Positions 1 through 6,755 of a DNA stretch of 10,891 nucleotides are shown here, in pieces. Positions within the stretch are counted from its first letter, which is position 1; each line of letters begins with the position of its first letter. Source of the stretch: Spirochaetota bacterium (lineage in GTDB: Bacteria > Spirochaetota > UBA4802 > UBA5550); NCBI GenBank assembly GCA_022704585.1, contig JAKJGD010000024.1:1-10891 (forward strand), given 5' to 3'. The notes below the pieces were generated by a model. That model saw nothing but the letters and a program-made list of their open reading frames with translations. It searched no databases and was not told the origin of the DNA. Position numbers and translations under genes: made by a program.

Positions 1-168
1 GCCATGTACACCGCCGTTAATACTGCGACCGGCAATCCCTACGAGAAAGCAAAGGCCGAGGGCTTTGAAGAGGTGAAGGGAAAATTCCTGGCATGCTCAA
101 AGTGCGGCGATTACGGCTGCGCTTCGTGCATCAAGGGCGGGCTTTGCCCGACCTGCCAGAGGGGATAA
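1..168 (+). CDS. Small six-cysteine zinc-binding-like protein, 5' end possibly cut by the window
   Basis: The frame is open from base 1 and stops with TAA at 166-168. The first ATG is at 4, which would give 54 aa, but only three bases precede it, so no ribosome site can be judged and the true start may lie outside the window. The C-terminal half holds six cysteines as CxxC-x4-CxxC-x5-CxxC (residues 31, 34, 39, 42, 48 and 51 counted from that ATG), with glycines between them. Such spacing usually binds zinc or an iron-sulfur centre. The N-terminal 30 residues are hydrophilic and no signal peptide is visible. I do not recognise a named family. The next gene lies on the other strand, 53 bases away and convergent. 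The regular cysteine pairs make a real gene likely; the function is unknown. Confidence 0.6.
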   Translation, partial: AMYTAVNTATGNPYEKAKAEGFEEVKGKFLACSKCGDYGCASCIKGGLCPTCQRG

Positions 169-221
169 GCGGCAACCCCGTTAGCCCGGAAATCAGCCGG
201 GACGGTTCAGCGGTCCGGTCC

Positions 222-422
222 CTAAGCGGTTTTCCTGGTCCGTAAAACCCTGTTTACGGAAATCGATATATCGCCTGCGTTATTGTGTTCTTTGACGCAA
301 TTGAGCCAGGCCCTGGCTTCCGCTTCGTCCTTATTGATGGCCTCGTACACGCGGTCGAAGATGACCGCGCCCGAGCTTTTACTCGAGCAGCTGGTTTCAT
401 ATATTTTGGGCGCTATGAACAT
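222..422 (-). CDS. Small conserved-looking hypothetical protein (66 aa)
   Basis: A 66-aa hydrophilic protein without a signal peptide or membrane segment. It has a mixed composition, with two cysteines (residues 12 and 42), an acidic/alanine-rich middle (DEAEARAWLN) likely to be helical, and a basic C-terminus. The ATG at 420-422 is the first in the frame after an in-frame stop, and GAGG sits 6 nt upstream of it, which supports this start. A plausible promoter lies upstream in AT-rich DNA (TTGATC, 16 nt, TATATT). I do not recognise the family. It converges on the small Cys-rich gene at the window start. Opposite frames over the same bases are open too, but only this one has both a ribosome site and a balanced protein composition. 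Confidence 0.6.
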   Translation of the reverse strand: MFIAPKIYETSCSSKSSGAVIFDRVYEAINKDEAEARAWLNCVKEHNNAGDISISVNRVLRTRKTA

Positions 423-685
423 GACCGGCCTCGCATTTTTTCATTTTTTAACGCGCCTCTACCGGGCGCTTTGAATAGATAAATATACTAATGTATGCCG
501 CCGGATCAAAAAGATTTTCTTGTTTATTTTCCTGAAATGATTATTTTATAAACAGGTATTACTCGTAAAGGCGAGTGAGGGACGAAAATAGCAGATATTG
601 AAGAAAATCAGGATTCACGAACACGGCAGATATCTGGCGTGTAACTGCTGTGCTACGCCAGGGAGAATATAAACGGGGGGCCAGT
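423..685. other. Divergent intergenic region, AT-rich, no gene seen
   Basis: These 263 bases separate the minus-strand 66-aa gene from the plus-strand zinc-ribbon-like gene. The left part (about 480-555) is strongly AT-rich and contains the candidate minus-strand promoter. A hairpin at 559-578 (TTACTCG / CGAGTGA with one G-T pair and loop TAAAGG) lies in the middle. Neither strand has a T-run placed to make it a clear terminator. No convincing promoter for the plus-strand gene was found; the TATAAA-like bases at about 668-673 are too close to its ATG at 686. No RNA gene was recognised. Confidence 0.5.
482..509 (-). promoter_or_regulatory. Candidate sigma70-type promoter for the 66-aa minus-strand gene
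   Basis: Read on the minus strand, TTGATC (bases 509-504) is followed by a 16-nt spacer and TATATT (bases 487-482), in an AT-rich stretch about 60 nt upstream of the ATG at 422. This matches the -35/-10 consensus at 4 or 5 of 6 positions in each box. It is sequence inference only. Confidence 0.35.
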
Positions 686-886
686 ATGAGTGAAAAACAA
701 TATATATACAGGTGCTTTACCTGCTCCTCTACGAAAGAATACAGGGAGGGCGAGAACGCTCCGATCTGCTGCGATATGGCAATGACCAGGGAATCACTCC
801 CCCAGTGCACCAGCGCATCCCACCCGGAAATGGCCAGGAACGCCGACAACGACGAGCCCTGCGACGACGGCAGGGGAAAACAATGA
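686..886 (+). CDS. Small Cys-rich zinc-ribbon-like protein (66 aa)
   Basis: I start this protein at the ATG at 686, just after a G-rich stretch (GGGGGG at 675-680), rather than at the in-frame ATG at 650. The shorter form begins directly with a typical rubredoxin-like or zinc-ribbon opening, YIYRCFTC. Cysteines are at residues 10 and 13 (CxxC), 28 and 29 (PICCD), 41 and 59. The pattern of one CxxC, then a loop with glycine and proline, then a CC pair resembles small zinc-ribbon proteins, but it is not a standard two-CxxC ribbon. The C-terminal 25 residues are acidic, polar and probably disordered. No signal peptide is visible, so it is probably cytoplasmic. It converges on the coiled-coil gene with only six bases between the stops. 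The function is unknown. Confidence 0.65.
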   Translation: MSEKQYIYRCFTCSSTKEYREGENAPICCDMAMTRESLPQCTSASHPEMARNADNDEPCDDGRGKQ

Positions 887-903
887 GGAGCGTTATTGCT
901 CCT
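877..903 (-). terminator. Hairpin terminator overlapping the stop codons of two convergent genes
   Basis: AGGAGC (886-891) pairs with GCTCCT (898-903) around a 6-nt loop. On the minus strand the stem is followed two bases later by TTGTTTT, which fits an intrinsic terminator for the coiled-coil gene. The TAA of that gene lies inside the loop, and the last base of the plus-strand TGA is the first base of the stem. On the plus strand no T-run follows, so termination there is doubtful. Confidence 0.5.
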
Positions 904-1297
904 TCACCGATTCATTGAGCTGGTCCACGGTCTTTTTTAGGTCCTTGAGCGAATCCCTGATCGTGTCCGAGAAGTCTGTTTTTATGCCCTCGCCTTCCTT
1001 TTTCAGCTTCTTCGTTATTTCTTCAAGCTGCTTCCTGACATCGACCAGGTTTTTCCTGACATCCTCCTTCGATACCCTGGAAACGTCCTCCACGTCCCTG
1101 CTGATCCTGTCCCTCAATGATTCGGTAAGCTTCTTGATCGATTGCGTCAGGTCCTGGATGGTCTTGACGAGCTCCTCCTGGGCTTTTTTCTCGTTTTCGG
1201 GGGACTGGTTTGAGTCGGTGGTCCCTTCGGCTCCGGCGATGCCGCAGAAAAAGAATACCGCTATGATTGCCGCAAGGGCCTGTTTTCTGAATTTCAT
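893..1297 (-). CDS. Secreted coiled-coil protein of unknown function (134 aa)
   Basis: The protein begins with a classical Sec signal peptide: basic MKFRK, a hydrophobic core to about residue 21, and likely cleavage after AGA near residue 23. The remaining 110 or so residues are almost entirely Lys, Glu, Asp, Gln, Leu, Ile and Val in heptad-like spacing. This predicts a long amphipathic helix or coiled coil with no cysteine and no recognisable enzymatic motif. A cysteine at residue 18 is inside the hydrophobic core and not in a good lipobox, so I do not call it a lipoprotein. The start is well supported: AAGGAGA lies 7 nt upstream of the ATG at 1295-1297. The mature protein is probably periplasmic or envelope-associated. 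A structural or spacer role is possible but not shown. It is transcribed divergently from the large lipoprotein gene. Confidence 0.8.
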   Translation of the reverse strand: MKFRKQALAAIIAVFFFCGIAGAEGTTDSNQSPENEKKAQEELVKTIQDLTQSIKKLTESLRDRISRDVEDVSRVSKEDVRKNLVDVRKQLEEITKKLKKEGEGIKTDFSDTIRDSLKDLKKTVDQLNESVKEQ

Positions 1298-1673
1298 GCG
1301 AGTTTCTCCTTGTGTATCAATATATGTAATTATTACTTTGAAGATCTTACCTTTTAGACAGACCGTACCGGATTTTGTTCCGGCAATTCGTTGAAATTTC
1401 CTGTTTAATGTTGTGATTTATCATCTTTTATTCGAGCAGTACACATGGGTACGGTTGATGCAATCCATATCTCCGGGCTCACGGCCATATTTCCGCGACG
1501 GACCTCACAACGAGTGAGCGGGCAGCTTTATTTATATTGACAATCACCTGGTACGCCGGATCATGTTCCCGAATGATCGGGTTGCCGCTTTTCATCTGCA
1601 CGTATAGCTCCGGGATGAAGATACCTTTATGTCATGTCCGAATAAAATTACCGTGGCTACGCGGAGAGACTCC
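1298..1673. other. Divergent intergenic region with dyad and possible promoters, no certain gene
   Basis: These 376 bases lie between the divergent coiled-coil and lipoprotein genes. The first 140 are AT-rich and should hold the minus-strand promoter; a TATATT-like box lies about 20 nt before the minus ATG but has no good -35. CCGGA (1368-1372) and TCCGG (1379-1383) form a small hairpin. On the plus strand TTGACA is at 1537-1542, followed after 17 nt only by a weak ATCATG. That weak box is part of an inverted repeat, GATCAT (1559-1564) and ATGATC (1573-1578), which reaches 9-bp arms with one mismatch (1556-1581). A short minus-strand frame with a GTG start (1479-1601, 40 codons) and GGAG 6 nt upstream exists but is not convincing. 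Confidence 0.45.
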
Positions 1674-3416
1674 ATGAGAAAAGAATCGTTATTAACCAGC
1701 ATCCTGGTGGCGTTGACACTGGCGGCCGGGTGCGGGGGGCAGGTGGACCCGGAAACGCATAAAAAAGAAGTATTGTTTTCTTTTCTTTCCGGAGCGACCA
1801 TGTTCGGAGGTTCGAACACCATCACCATCAAGGTGGTCAATGCCCGGAAGAATCGATCGACCCCTTCCCATGTAGACAAGGACCAATATATTTACATGCA
1901 GCCTAATCAGCCGTTTCTCACTCCAGTCAAGAAGAAGGACATGTTGTCTGCCCAGAAAACGGTCTGCCTTGATACCGCTTATGCGGATACCGTCGAGACC
2001 GTTTCCGGGAACGCGGTCTATACCTTTACCGCCAGCCGGGCATCAAGCATCCGGTTATATTTTTCAATCGGAAAATCAATTCCCGAGACCACGATAGTCC
2101 ATTCACCGACCGACACGGACATGCACAACGTGCGGTTCGACTGGGTCGAGATGACCCTCGACGGTTCCAGCACGGCATGCGCCAACCTGACGTCCCTGGA
2201 ACAGCTCGGCATCTGCATGACCCTGAGGGCGCGGAACGGCTCGGATGACGCGCATGCCTCGACCCTCGGGTGGAGCAAATCGTTCAACGATATCGTTACT
2301 GAAACCAAGGTATCGAATGCATCCGCGGTAAAGTATAATGATGATGATCCCGCGAAGATCTGCAGGATAAAAGGAGCGTCCAAGTATCCGGATGACTGGC
2401 CCGCGGCCAACATGATCTCCACCCTGATCGGGAAATCCATCATCATGACAGGGGCGTTTAACGGTTCCGACCTGACCCCGGACCATGGAAAGGCGGGTTT
2501 CAGGTTTACCGGGACCTTTGCCAGCCCCGGCGGCATACCGCAGATCGAACTATCCGGCAATTTTTACGAGTCAAGCACGCCGCTGCCCGCAACCATGAAA
2601 ATCGTCGGTCTCTCGCCCGCCGCGGTTTACGCCGCGGATGTGATGCAGTGTAGTGAAATTTCGCATACCGGCGGCGGTTATACGAATGACCAGAGCGCAA
2701 AGGAAAATGACCGGTGGGCCAAGCTCTTCGCGCTCCTGGTCGGCGGTATCAATACCGGGATGTGGAAGGTTGAGCCGAACAACCTGCGCTGGTCTTCCGC
2801 CATCGCCTATCCGAACGGCGACACCTGCAACCCCTATTCCAGGATGATCAGGGAATATTCAAACTCCTACGGCGATCCCTATTCGGACCTCACGGAAAAG
2901 GTCCTGCTTAATTTATTCGAAACCAGGGACGGTAAAACGGTGGATACGCTGGTCATCACGTTGCTGGACGACGCGGAAACAGGCGATCACTCCGACCGTG
3001 AAGTCAAAACCCATATGGACAAGGCATTTCTGCAATTATCGATTCCCCCGCCAAATCTGCTCAAGCTCACTCAAATCGACTTTGAGCAGAGTGGATCAAT
3101 CGTGGGGTCGGATGTCATCGAAGCAAGCAACGACGGTATCGCGGCCCAGTTCCCCTGCGGAATCGTATTCGGGCAACCGGTCAAGATGATCTTTCATTTC
3201 AGCGATTATACCCATCCGATCCTGCCCTCTATAACTGTGACCCTTCCCGAAGATGTGTTTGCGGCTCCTGACCCGGCCAAAATATCAATTCCCGCGGGCC
3301 ACCCGGGCTGGGTAGCGACAGGGGGGCTGTGCAGCTGGCTGCCGATCAATTATACAGGCCCCTTTGTCAACCTGCAGTTTTCCGGGGATTTGAAAGCCGG
3401 TAATTACCAGCAATAA
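1674..3416 (+). CDS. Large lipoprotein of unknown function (580 aa)
   Basis: I place the start at the ATG at 1674, with GGAGAG ending 5 nt upstream. This gives a textbook lipoprotein signal: MRKE, a hydrophobic stretch, then the lipobox LAAGC with the lipidated cysteine at residue 20. The in-frame ATG at 1629 would add 15 unlikely residues before the signal. The mature part, about 560 aa, is polar, rich in Thr/Ser/Gly/Asp and probably beta-rich, with eight further cysteines spread along it that could form disulfides. No catalytic motif or repeat was recognised, and I cannot name a family. It should sit in the inner or outer membrane facing the periplasm or the outside. It ends just before a strong intrinsic terminator and appears to be transcribed alone. 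Its base composition is more moderate than that of the GC-rich genes to the right. An adhesin or binding role is possible but unsupported. Confidence 0.85.
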   Translation: MRKESLLTSILVALTLAAGCGGQVDPETHKKEVLFSFLSGATMFGGSNTITIKVVNARKNRSTPSHVDKDQYIYMQPNQPFLTPVKKKDMLSAQKTVCLDTAYADTVETVSGNAVYTFTASRASSIRLYFSIGKSIPETTIVHSPTDTDMHNVRFDWVEMTLDGSSTACANLTSLEQLGICMTLRARNGSDDAHASTLGWSKSFNDIVTETKVSNASAVKYNDDDPAKICRIKGASKYPDDWPAANMISTLIGKSIIMTGAFNGSDLTPDHGKAGFRFTGTFASPGGIPQIELSGNFYESSTPLPATMKIVGLSPAAVYAADVMQCSEISHTGGGYTNDQSAKENDRWAKLFALLVGGINTGMWKVEPNNLRWSSAIAYPNGDTCNPYSRMIREYSNSYGDPYSDLTEKVLLNLFETRDGKTVDTLVITLLDDAETGDHSDREVKTHMDKAFLQLSIPPPNLLKLTQIDFEQSGSIVGSDVIEASNDGIAAQFPCGIVFGQPVKMIFHFSDYTHPILPSITVTLPEDVFAAPDPAKISIPAGHPGWVATGGLCSWLPINYTGPFVNLQFSGDLKAGNYQQ

Positions 3417-3421
3417 TCCTC

Positions 3422-3437
3422 TGCGTACCCGTACGCA
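3422..3437. repeat. Perfect inverted repeat, 7-bp arms with a 2-nt centre
   Basis: TGCGTAC (3422-3428) and GTACGCA (3431-3437) are exact inverted copies separated by CC, placed 5 nt after the stop of the large lipoprotein gene and 11 nt before its terminator stem. A 2-nt loop is too small for a normal RNA hairpin, so it may be a protein-binding dyad or a partly opened RNA stem. Confidence 0.5.
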
Positions 3438-3448
3438 TGGCACCATGG

Positions 3449-3499
3449 AACAAGAGGCCCCTGCACAAATCCGGTGAAGGGGCCTTGTTGTATTTTCTT
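3449..3499 (+). terminator. Intrinsic terminator of the large lipoprotein gene
   Basis: GGCCCCT (3456-3462) pairs perfectly with AGGGGCC (3478-3484). The outer arms AACAA and TTGTT extend the stem past a small bulge. The loop is 15 nt. A T-rich tail (GTATTTTCTT) follows on the plus strand. Confidence 0.75.
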
Positions 3500-3575
3500 A
3501 TGCGGGGCCTTGTTCGATGATGCCGGCAACAGCGGGCCCGGCATAACAATCCGGCGCAACAGGGGAATTATGCCG

Positions 3576-4067
3576 TCATTGCCTGTTGTTACTGTGCTGT
3601 ATGCTTCTGTGAGCGATCACCAGGGCGAGCAGGGCAAGGGGTACGAAGATATCGCCGACGACAAGAAAAGCGCCTGCATTGTATTCCGCGTTATTTCCTT
3701 TCAGTATGATCTCCCTGATGTGGCCCGCAGCAGCCCCAAGCAGGAACACGGCGTAGCCGACCGCGGTCGCGAGCCGGAAATCATTCCTGAATCTGACGGA
3801 CATCAGGCCAAGAATGCCGAAAGCCAGGTTGGCGACCGCGACCTCGAACTGGAACGGGCTTCCCGCCGGCCATCCGATCTTTGCCGCAACCTGGTCGGCC
3901 ATGAACGCATGGCCGGTAAAGGCGAACAGGCCGCCGATACCGACGCAAAAGAGCATCATGCCTGCCAGAATCGTCTCCAGGATCTCCGCGGCCCCGGATT
4001 TCTTTTTCAAAATAATAATCCCGGCTGACCAGAGCAGCGAGATGAGGAGTAACAGTATCGTAAACAT
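3576..4067 (-). CDS. Five-helix membrane protein, DUF6790-like (163 aa)
   Basis: The protein is strongly hydrophobic, with likely membrane helices near residues 2-20, 31-51, 76-92, 99-116 and 132-152. Between helices 2 and 3 is the block GWPAGSPFQFEVAVANLAFG (residues 65-84). It resembles the conserved segment of the DUF6790 family of small bacterial membrane proteins, as far as I can recall it; a profile search would settle this. It has no signal peptide beyond the first helix and no catalytic motif. The ATG at 4065-4067 is preceded by AGAGGTG with a short spacing of 2-4 nt, a good ribosome site. It is the next gene downstream of the M23 peptidase on the same strand, about 190 nt away, so it may be co-transcribed. 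The function is unknown. Confidence 0.85.
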   Translation of the reverse strand: MFTILLLLISLLWSAGIIILKKKSGAAEILETILAGMMLFCVGIGGLFAFTGHAFMADQVAAKIGWPAGSPFQFEVAVANLAFGILGLMSVRFRNDFRLATAVGYAVFLLGAAAGHIREIILKGNNAEYNAGAFLVVGDIFVPLALLALVIAHRSIQHSNNRQ

Positions 4068-4103
4068 GGCACCTCTGAGAAATCGATATTAATCCTATAA
4101 ATG

Positions 4104-4130
4104 TCCGGGCACGATGTCCGGTGTTTTTCT
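4104..4130. other. Hairpin with a T-run on the plus strand, role unclear
   Basis: CCGGGCA pairs with TGTCCGG (one G-T pair) around a CGA loop, and the plus strand continues with TGTTTTTCTT, the form of an intrinsic terminator. However, both neighbouring genes are on the minus strand, and no plus-strand transcript is known to arrive here. It lies in the 188-nt leader between the M23 gene and the DUF6790-like gene. Confidence 0.3.
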
Positions 4131-4255
4131 TGTGAGCCTCCGGGTCTCCATGCTCCTGCGAGAGTCTTGAGAACATGTTTCCCGTGAACATATGATGCAC
4201 GTAGTACAGCTTTGTTGCCGTGCCCATTTCGCGGGACAGGGGGGAAGGGAGGCAG

Positions 4256-5179
4256 TTAGTCCTTCAGCAGTATACCCGGGTTCACCGCCATCCTGCCGCG
4301 TCGGACCTCGAAGTGGAGGTGCGGGCCGGTCGTCCTGCCCGTGTTGCCGGAGCGCGCGATCACGGCGCCGTGCTTCACCCGGTCCCCGACTTTCACCAGC
4401 GGTCGCGACAGGTGGCCGTAGTAGCTCCGGTACCCGTGCTCGTGCTGGATCACCACCAGGTTCCCGTACCCTCCCTGGAACCCGGTAAAGATCACCCTTC
4501 CGTCCCGGGCAGCGAGCACGTCCGAGCCGCGCGGGCAGGCCACGTCGACGCCGGCGTGGAACTCGGTATATCGCTGGTTGAAGGGGCTCCGCCGCGTGCC
4601 GAAGCGCGATGTCACGCGGGGGTTCCGGCTCTGCTTGAGCGGCGCCGCGAATCCCGTCCCCAGGAAGAGCGAGCGCTCCAGGTTCGAGATTTTTCCGCAC
4701 GGAACGAACAGGTATTTCTTGTCAAGGCTGCTGCACCGGTTGGTGCGGTACACGTACTCGGGCCGGACCTGGTTGTCGCGGAGCATGCGTGCGACCGCCG
4801 CGCGGCCCGTGTCCTTCATCACCACGCCGCGCATGTTCGGGATATATATCCTTTTCCCGGGCCTGATGTCCTTCGGGGTGGAAAAGCCGTTCACGGAAAG
4901 GAGCGTGTCTATGTCCTGCGACGAGCGCGCCAGGATGGTCCAGAATGTGTCGTCCTTTTTCACGCTGTAGGAATAAAACTTCAGCTCGGGAAGCTCGCTC
5001 TCCGGCCTCCTGCTTTTTATCACGTATATGCTTTTACTGATGTCGTCGCGCAGCGATCTCACCGCGCCGTTCTTGTAGGGGTCAAGATTGGCAAGCTCCG
5101 GCACTGCCGCGCTGGCAGCCCCGGTAAGAAATTGGCCCGTGAAGATGATGACTGCAATAATGAATGGTGCTTTTCTCAT
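4256..5179 (-). CDS. Secreted LysM-domain M23 metallopeptidase (peptidoglycan endopeptidase)
   Basis: This is a 307-aa secreted enzyme that should bind and cut peptidoglycan cross-links in the periplasm. A signal peptide spans residues 1-24, with likely cleavage after ASA. A LysM-like domain covers about residues 69-114 (YSVKKDDTFWTILARSS ... IRPGKRIYIPN). The M23 (LytM/peptidase_M23) domain follows from about residue 185 to the end. It carries the zinc ligands H208 and D212 (HAGVD) and H289 of the HLH motif (287-289, GPHLHFEV), plus the catalytic-side H256 (YYGHLS). All key residues are present, so it looks active rather than a degenerate LytM activator. The start ATG at 5177-5179 is fixed by the signal peptide, but the ribosome site before it is poor (GGGACGA). 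A membrane protein gene follows on the same strand. Family members remodel the wall during growth and division and are often near bactofilins, as here. Confidence 0.93.
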   Translation of the reverse strand: MRKAPFIIAVIIFTGQFLTGAASAAVPELANLDPYKNGAVRSLRDDISKSIYVIKSRRPESELPELKFYSYSVKKDDTFWTILARSSQDIDTLLSVNGFSTPKDIRPGKRIYIPNMRGVVMKDTGRAAVARMLRDNQVRPEYVYRTNRCSSLDKKYLFVPCGKISNLERSLFLGTGFAAPLKQSRNPRVTSRFGTRRSPFNQRYTEFHAGVDVACPRGSDVLAARDGRVIFTGFQGGYGNLVVIQHEHGYRSYYGHLSRPLVKVGDRVKHGAVIARSGNTGRTTGPHLHFEVRRGRMAVNPGILLKD

Positions 5180-5421
5180 ACCGGTCGTCCCGACAGGGAT
5201 TTTTAATAGTTTCGGAAGAAAGGGCGGGGCGGTTTAGCGGAAAATGGATGGAGACATAAGAAAATCAGTGAATAGTTTAAAGTGAATGGTGAAGAGTTGT
5301 TGGGGGAATCCGTTGGTGGCGGATTTTATTCAACACAAAAAGAGCCGGGCAGAGAGCCTGAAATTCCTGCCCTGAATCTGGTGAAGGGTCGCGCGCCTAA
5401 AAAATGAACAATCGATTTTAT
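5180..5421. other. Intergenic region between two minus-strand genes, no gene seen
   Basis: The 242 bases hold the terminator-like hairpin of the dipeptidase gene (5331-5372) and a second inverted repeat, AATCCG (5307-5312) with CGGATT (5320-5325) around TTGGTGG. The rest should contain the promoter of the M23 gene on the minus strand. Only weak AT-rich boxes are visible there (for example TATTAA near 5200), with no convincing -35. No open frame with a ribosome site and no RNA gene was recognised. Confidence 0.5.
5331..5372 (-). terminator. Probable intrinsic terminator of the M19 dipeptidase gene
   Basis: On the minus strand GGGCAG (5372-5367) pairs with CTGCCC (5352-5347) across a 14-nt loop. 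Five bases later comes TTTTT followed by a further T/G-rich stretch. It lies about 50 nt past the dipeptidase stop. The long loop and the gap before the T-run make it less than ideal. Confidence 0.45.
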
Positions 5422-6588
5422 TTACGGCAGCAGCTCGCCCAGCAGCCGGAACACATTCCCGCCCATGACAAGCCGTATTTCCTCCGGGGTGAAGCCCTCT
5501 TTCAGGAGCGCGTCCACCAGTAATGCGAGGCCGGTCGTGTCAAAGGGCTGGGAGACCGCGCCGTCGAAGTCGGATCCCAGGGCCAGGTGCGCGGCGCCGG
5601 CGCGGTCCCGGGCGTACCGGAACGAGCGGGCGATGTTCCCGACCGACTCGCCGCATACCGCGTACCCGAAGTAGGTTATCCCGATCACGCCGCCGGCGCG
5701 CGCTATCGCGCCGATGTGCCGGTCGGACAGGTTGCGCACCGTGTCGCAGGCGCCGCGCACGCCGGTATGGGACACGATCACCGGCCGCTTCGACACGGCC
5801 AGCACATCGTCGATCGTCTTCGGCGAGGCGTGGGTCAGGTCCACGATCATGCCCGTCTGCTGCATGAGCGCGATCATCCGCTTTCCCTTTTCAGTCAGGC
5901 CGCCTTTTTCCACGCCGTGCGCGGACCCGCCCATCTCGTTGTCGAAAAAGTGGGTGGGCGACATCATGCGGAACCCGGCGCGGAAGAGGGTTTCCACCCG
6001 GCCCGGGTCGCCCTCGAGCACCTGCGCCCCCTCGATCGAGAGGAGGGCCGCGGTGACGCGCGGGTCTGCCTTCCGCCGCGCGAGGTACTGCGCGAGGCTG
6101 TCGCGCGACGTGATAAGGGCGCAGGAGCCATTCGAGCGCGCCGCGAACCCGCGCATCTTTTCCGCCTGGTAGAGGGCGCGCTCGAGCGGGCTCGTCCAGG
6201 TGCGCGGCGGCCAGAGCTGGGCGATCACCAGCGGCGTCATCAGGTCGTTCTCGTCCCTGACATTGTCCCACGAGAAGATGCCGGCCGGCGTTTTTGACAC
6301 GATCGAGAAGGTCTGCAGGGCCACACTGCCCTCGATGAGGCGCGGGATGTCCACGTGCCCGCGCCCGTTCCGGATCAGGAGGTCACGGTCCCACATGAGC
6401 GCGTCGCAGTGCAGGTCCGCGACGAGGAGCGTGGCGTACAGCTCGCGCGCCTGCGCCGAAACCGCCGGCGTCTTCGACGAATACACGCCGTTCGCGAGGA
6501 AATCAATCAGGCGGGGCGCGGCCAGGAAGAAGAACAGTGCAAGGGTTATGATGACGGCGGCGGCTATAGCGATAACTTTTTTCATCAT
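5422..6588 (-). CDS. Membrane-anchored M19 (renal dipeptidase family) zinc dipeptidase
   Basis: A 388-aa protein with an N-terminal hydrophobic anchor (residues 4-24; no lipobox, so probably an uncleaved anchor or signal) followed by a full peptidase M19 domain. The binuclear zinc ligands are all visible: H60 and D62 (DLHCD), E186 (SIEGAQ), H253 (DLTHAS), H274 (VSHTG), and the acidic GSDFDG at 338-343. The C-terminal GGNVFRLL matches the GGN-R motif of the family. Such enzymes hydrolyse dipeptides, often with a D-residue at the C-terminal side, and should act here on the outer face of the cytoplasmic membrane. Length is close to the family's usual 320-400 aa. AAGAGG lies 6 nt before the first of two adjacent ATGs (6588 and 6585). 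It has its own extended -10 promoter and is transcribed divergently from the bactofilin-pdxA unit. Confidence 0.93.
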   Translation of the reverse strand: MMKKVIAIAAAVIITLALFFFLAAPRLIDFLANGVYSSKTPAVSAQARELYATLLVADLHCDALMWDRDLLIRNGRGHVDIPRLIEGSVALQTFSIVSKTPAGIFSWDNVRDENDLMTPLVIAQLWPPRTWTSPLERALYQAEKMRGFAARSNGSCALITSRDSLAQYLARRKADPRVTAALLSIEGAQVLEGDPGRVETLFRAGFRMMSPTHFFDNEMGGSAHGVEKGGLTEKGKRMIALMQQTGMIVDLTHASPKTIDDVLAVSKRPVIVSHTGVRGACDTVRNLSDRHIGAIARAGGVIGITYFGYAVCGESVGNIARSFRYARDRAGAAHLALGSDFDGAVSQPFDTTGLALLVDALLKEGFTPEEIRLVMGGNVFRLLGELLP

Positions 6589-6625
6589 GTCGGGCCTCTT
6601 GGCATAAGCAAAGCATTCATGATGA

Positions 6626-6634
6626 ATTATAGCA
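6626..6634 (-). promoter_or_regulatory. Extended -10 promoter of the dipeptidase gene
   Basis: On the minus strand TGCTATAAT (bases 6634-6626) is a perfect extended -10 element (TGnTATAAT). No good -35 is seen 16-18 nt upstream, which is usual for this promoter type. Transcription would begin near 6619, about 30 nt before the ATG. Confidence 0.6.
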
Positions 6635-6725
6635 AGAATATTTCTCGGCCTCTCCGGGCGGAACCTGCGTTTCCGGGCATAATGCTCTTTTCAGCCAAAA
6701 AAGTGGTCGCCTCCGGAAAATCATA

Positions 6726-6755
6726 TTGACAATAGAATTTATGCCCTTGTATAGT
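6726..6755 (+). promoter_or_regulatory. Sigma70-type promoter of the bactofilin-pdxA-deacylase unit
   Basis: TTGACA (6726-6731), an 18-nt spacer and TATAGT (6750-6755) precede the bactofilin ATG by about 32 nt. The -35 is perfect and the -10 matches 5 of 6 positions. Confidence 0.75.

Noticed and set aside
184..211. CCCGG / CCGGG hairpin between the first two genes as a bidirectional terminator
   Set aside because: The stem is only 5 bp and neither strand has a T-run after it.
1809..1817. GGTTCGAAC resembling a tRNA T-arm
   Set aside because: It lies inside the lipoprotein coding frame, and no acceptor stem, anticodon arm or D-arm can be folded around it.
4110..4227. Possible short minus-strand frame between the M23 and DUF6790-like genes
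   Set aside because: Its ATG at 4225-4227 is preceded by a pyrimidine-rich stretch with no ribosome site, and the frame runs out of phase into the DUF6790-like gene.
4220..5206. Long plus-strand frame opposite the M23 peptidase
   Set aside because: The minus strand encodes a complete signal peptide, LysM domain and M23 motifs; the plus frame has no recognisable domain.
5307..5325. Inverted repeat AATCCG / CGGATT as a terminator
   Set aside because: The only T-rich tail is on the plus strand, where no gene arrives; on the minus strand a C-run follows the stem.
5587..6297. Plus-strand frame opposite the M19 dipeptidase
   Set aside because: Arg/Ala/His-rich antisense frame of a GC-rich gene, with no domain; all M19 zinc ligands are on the minus strand.
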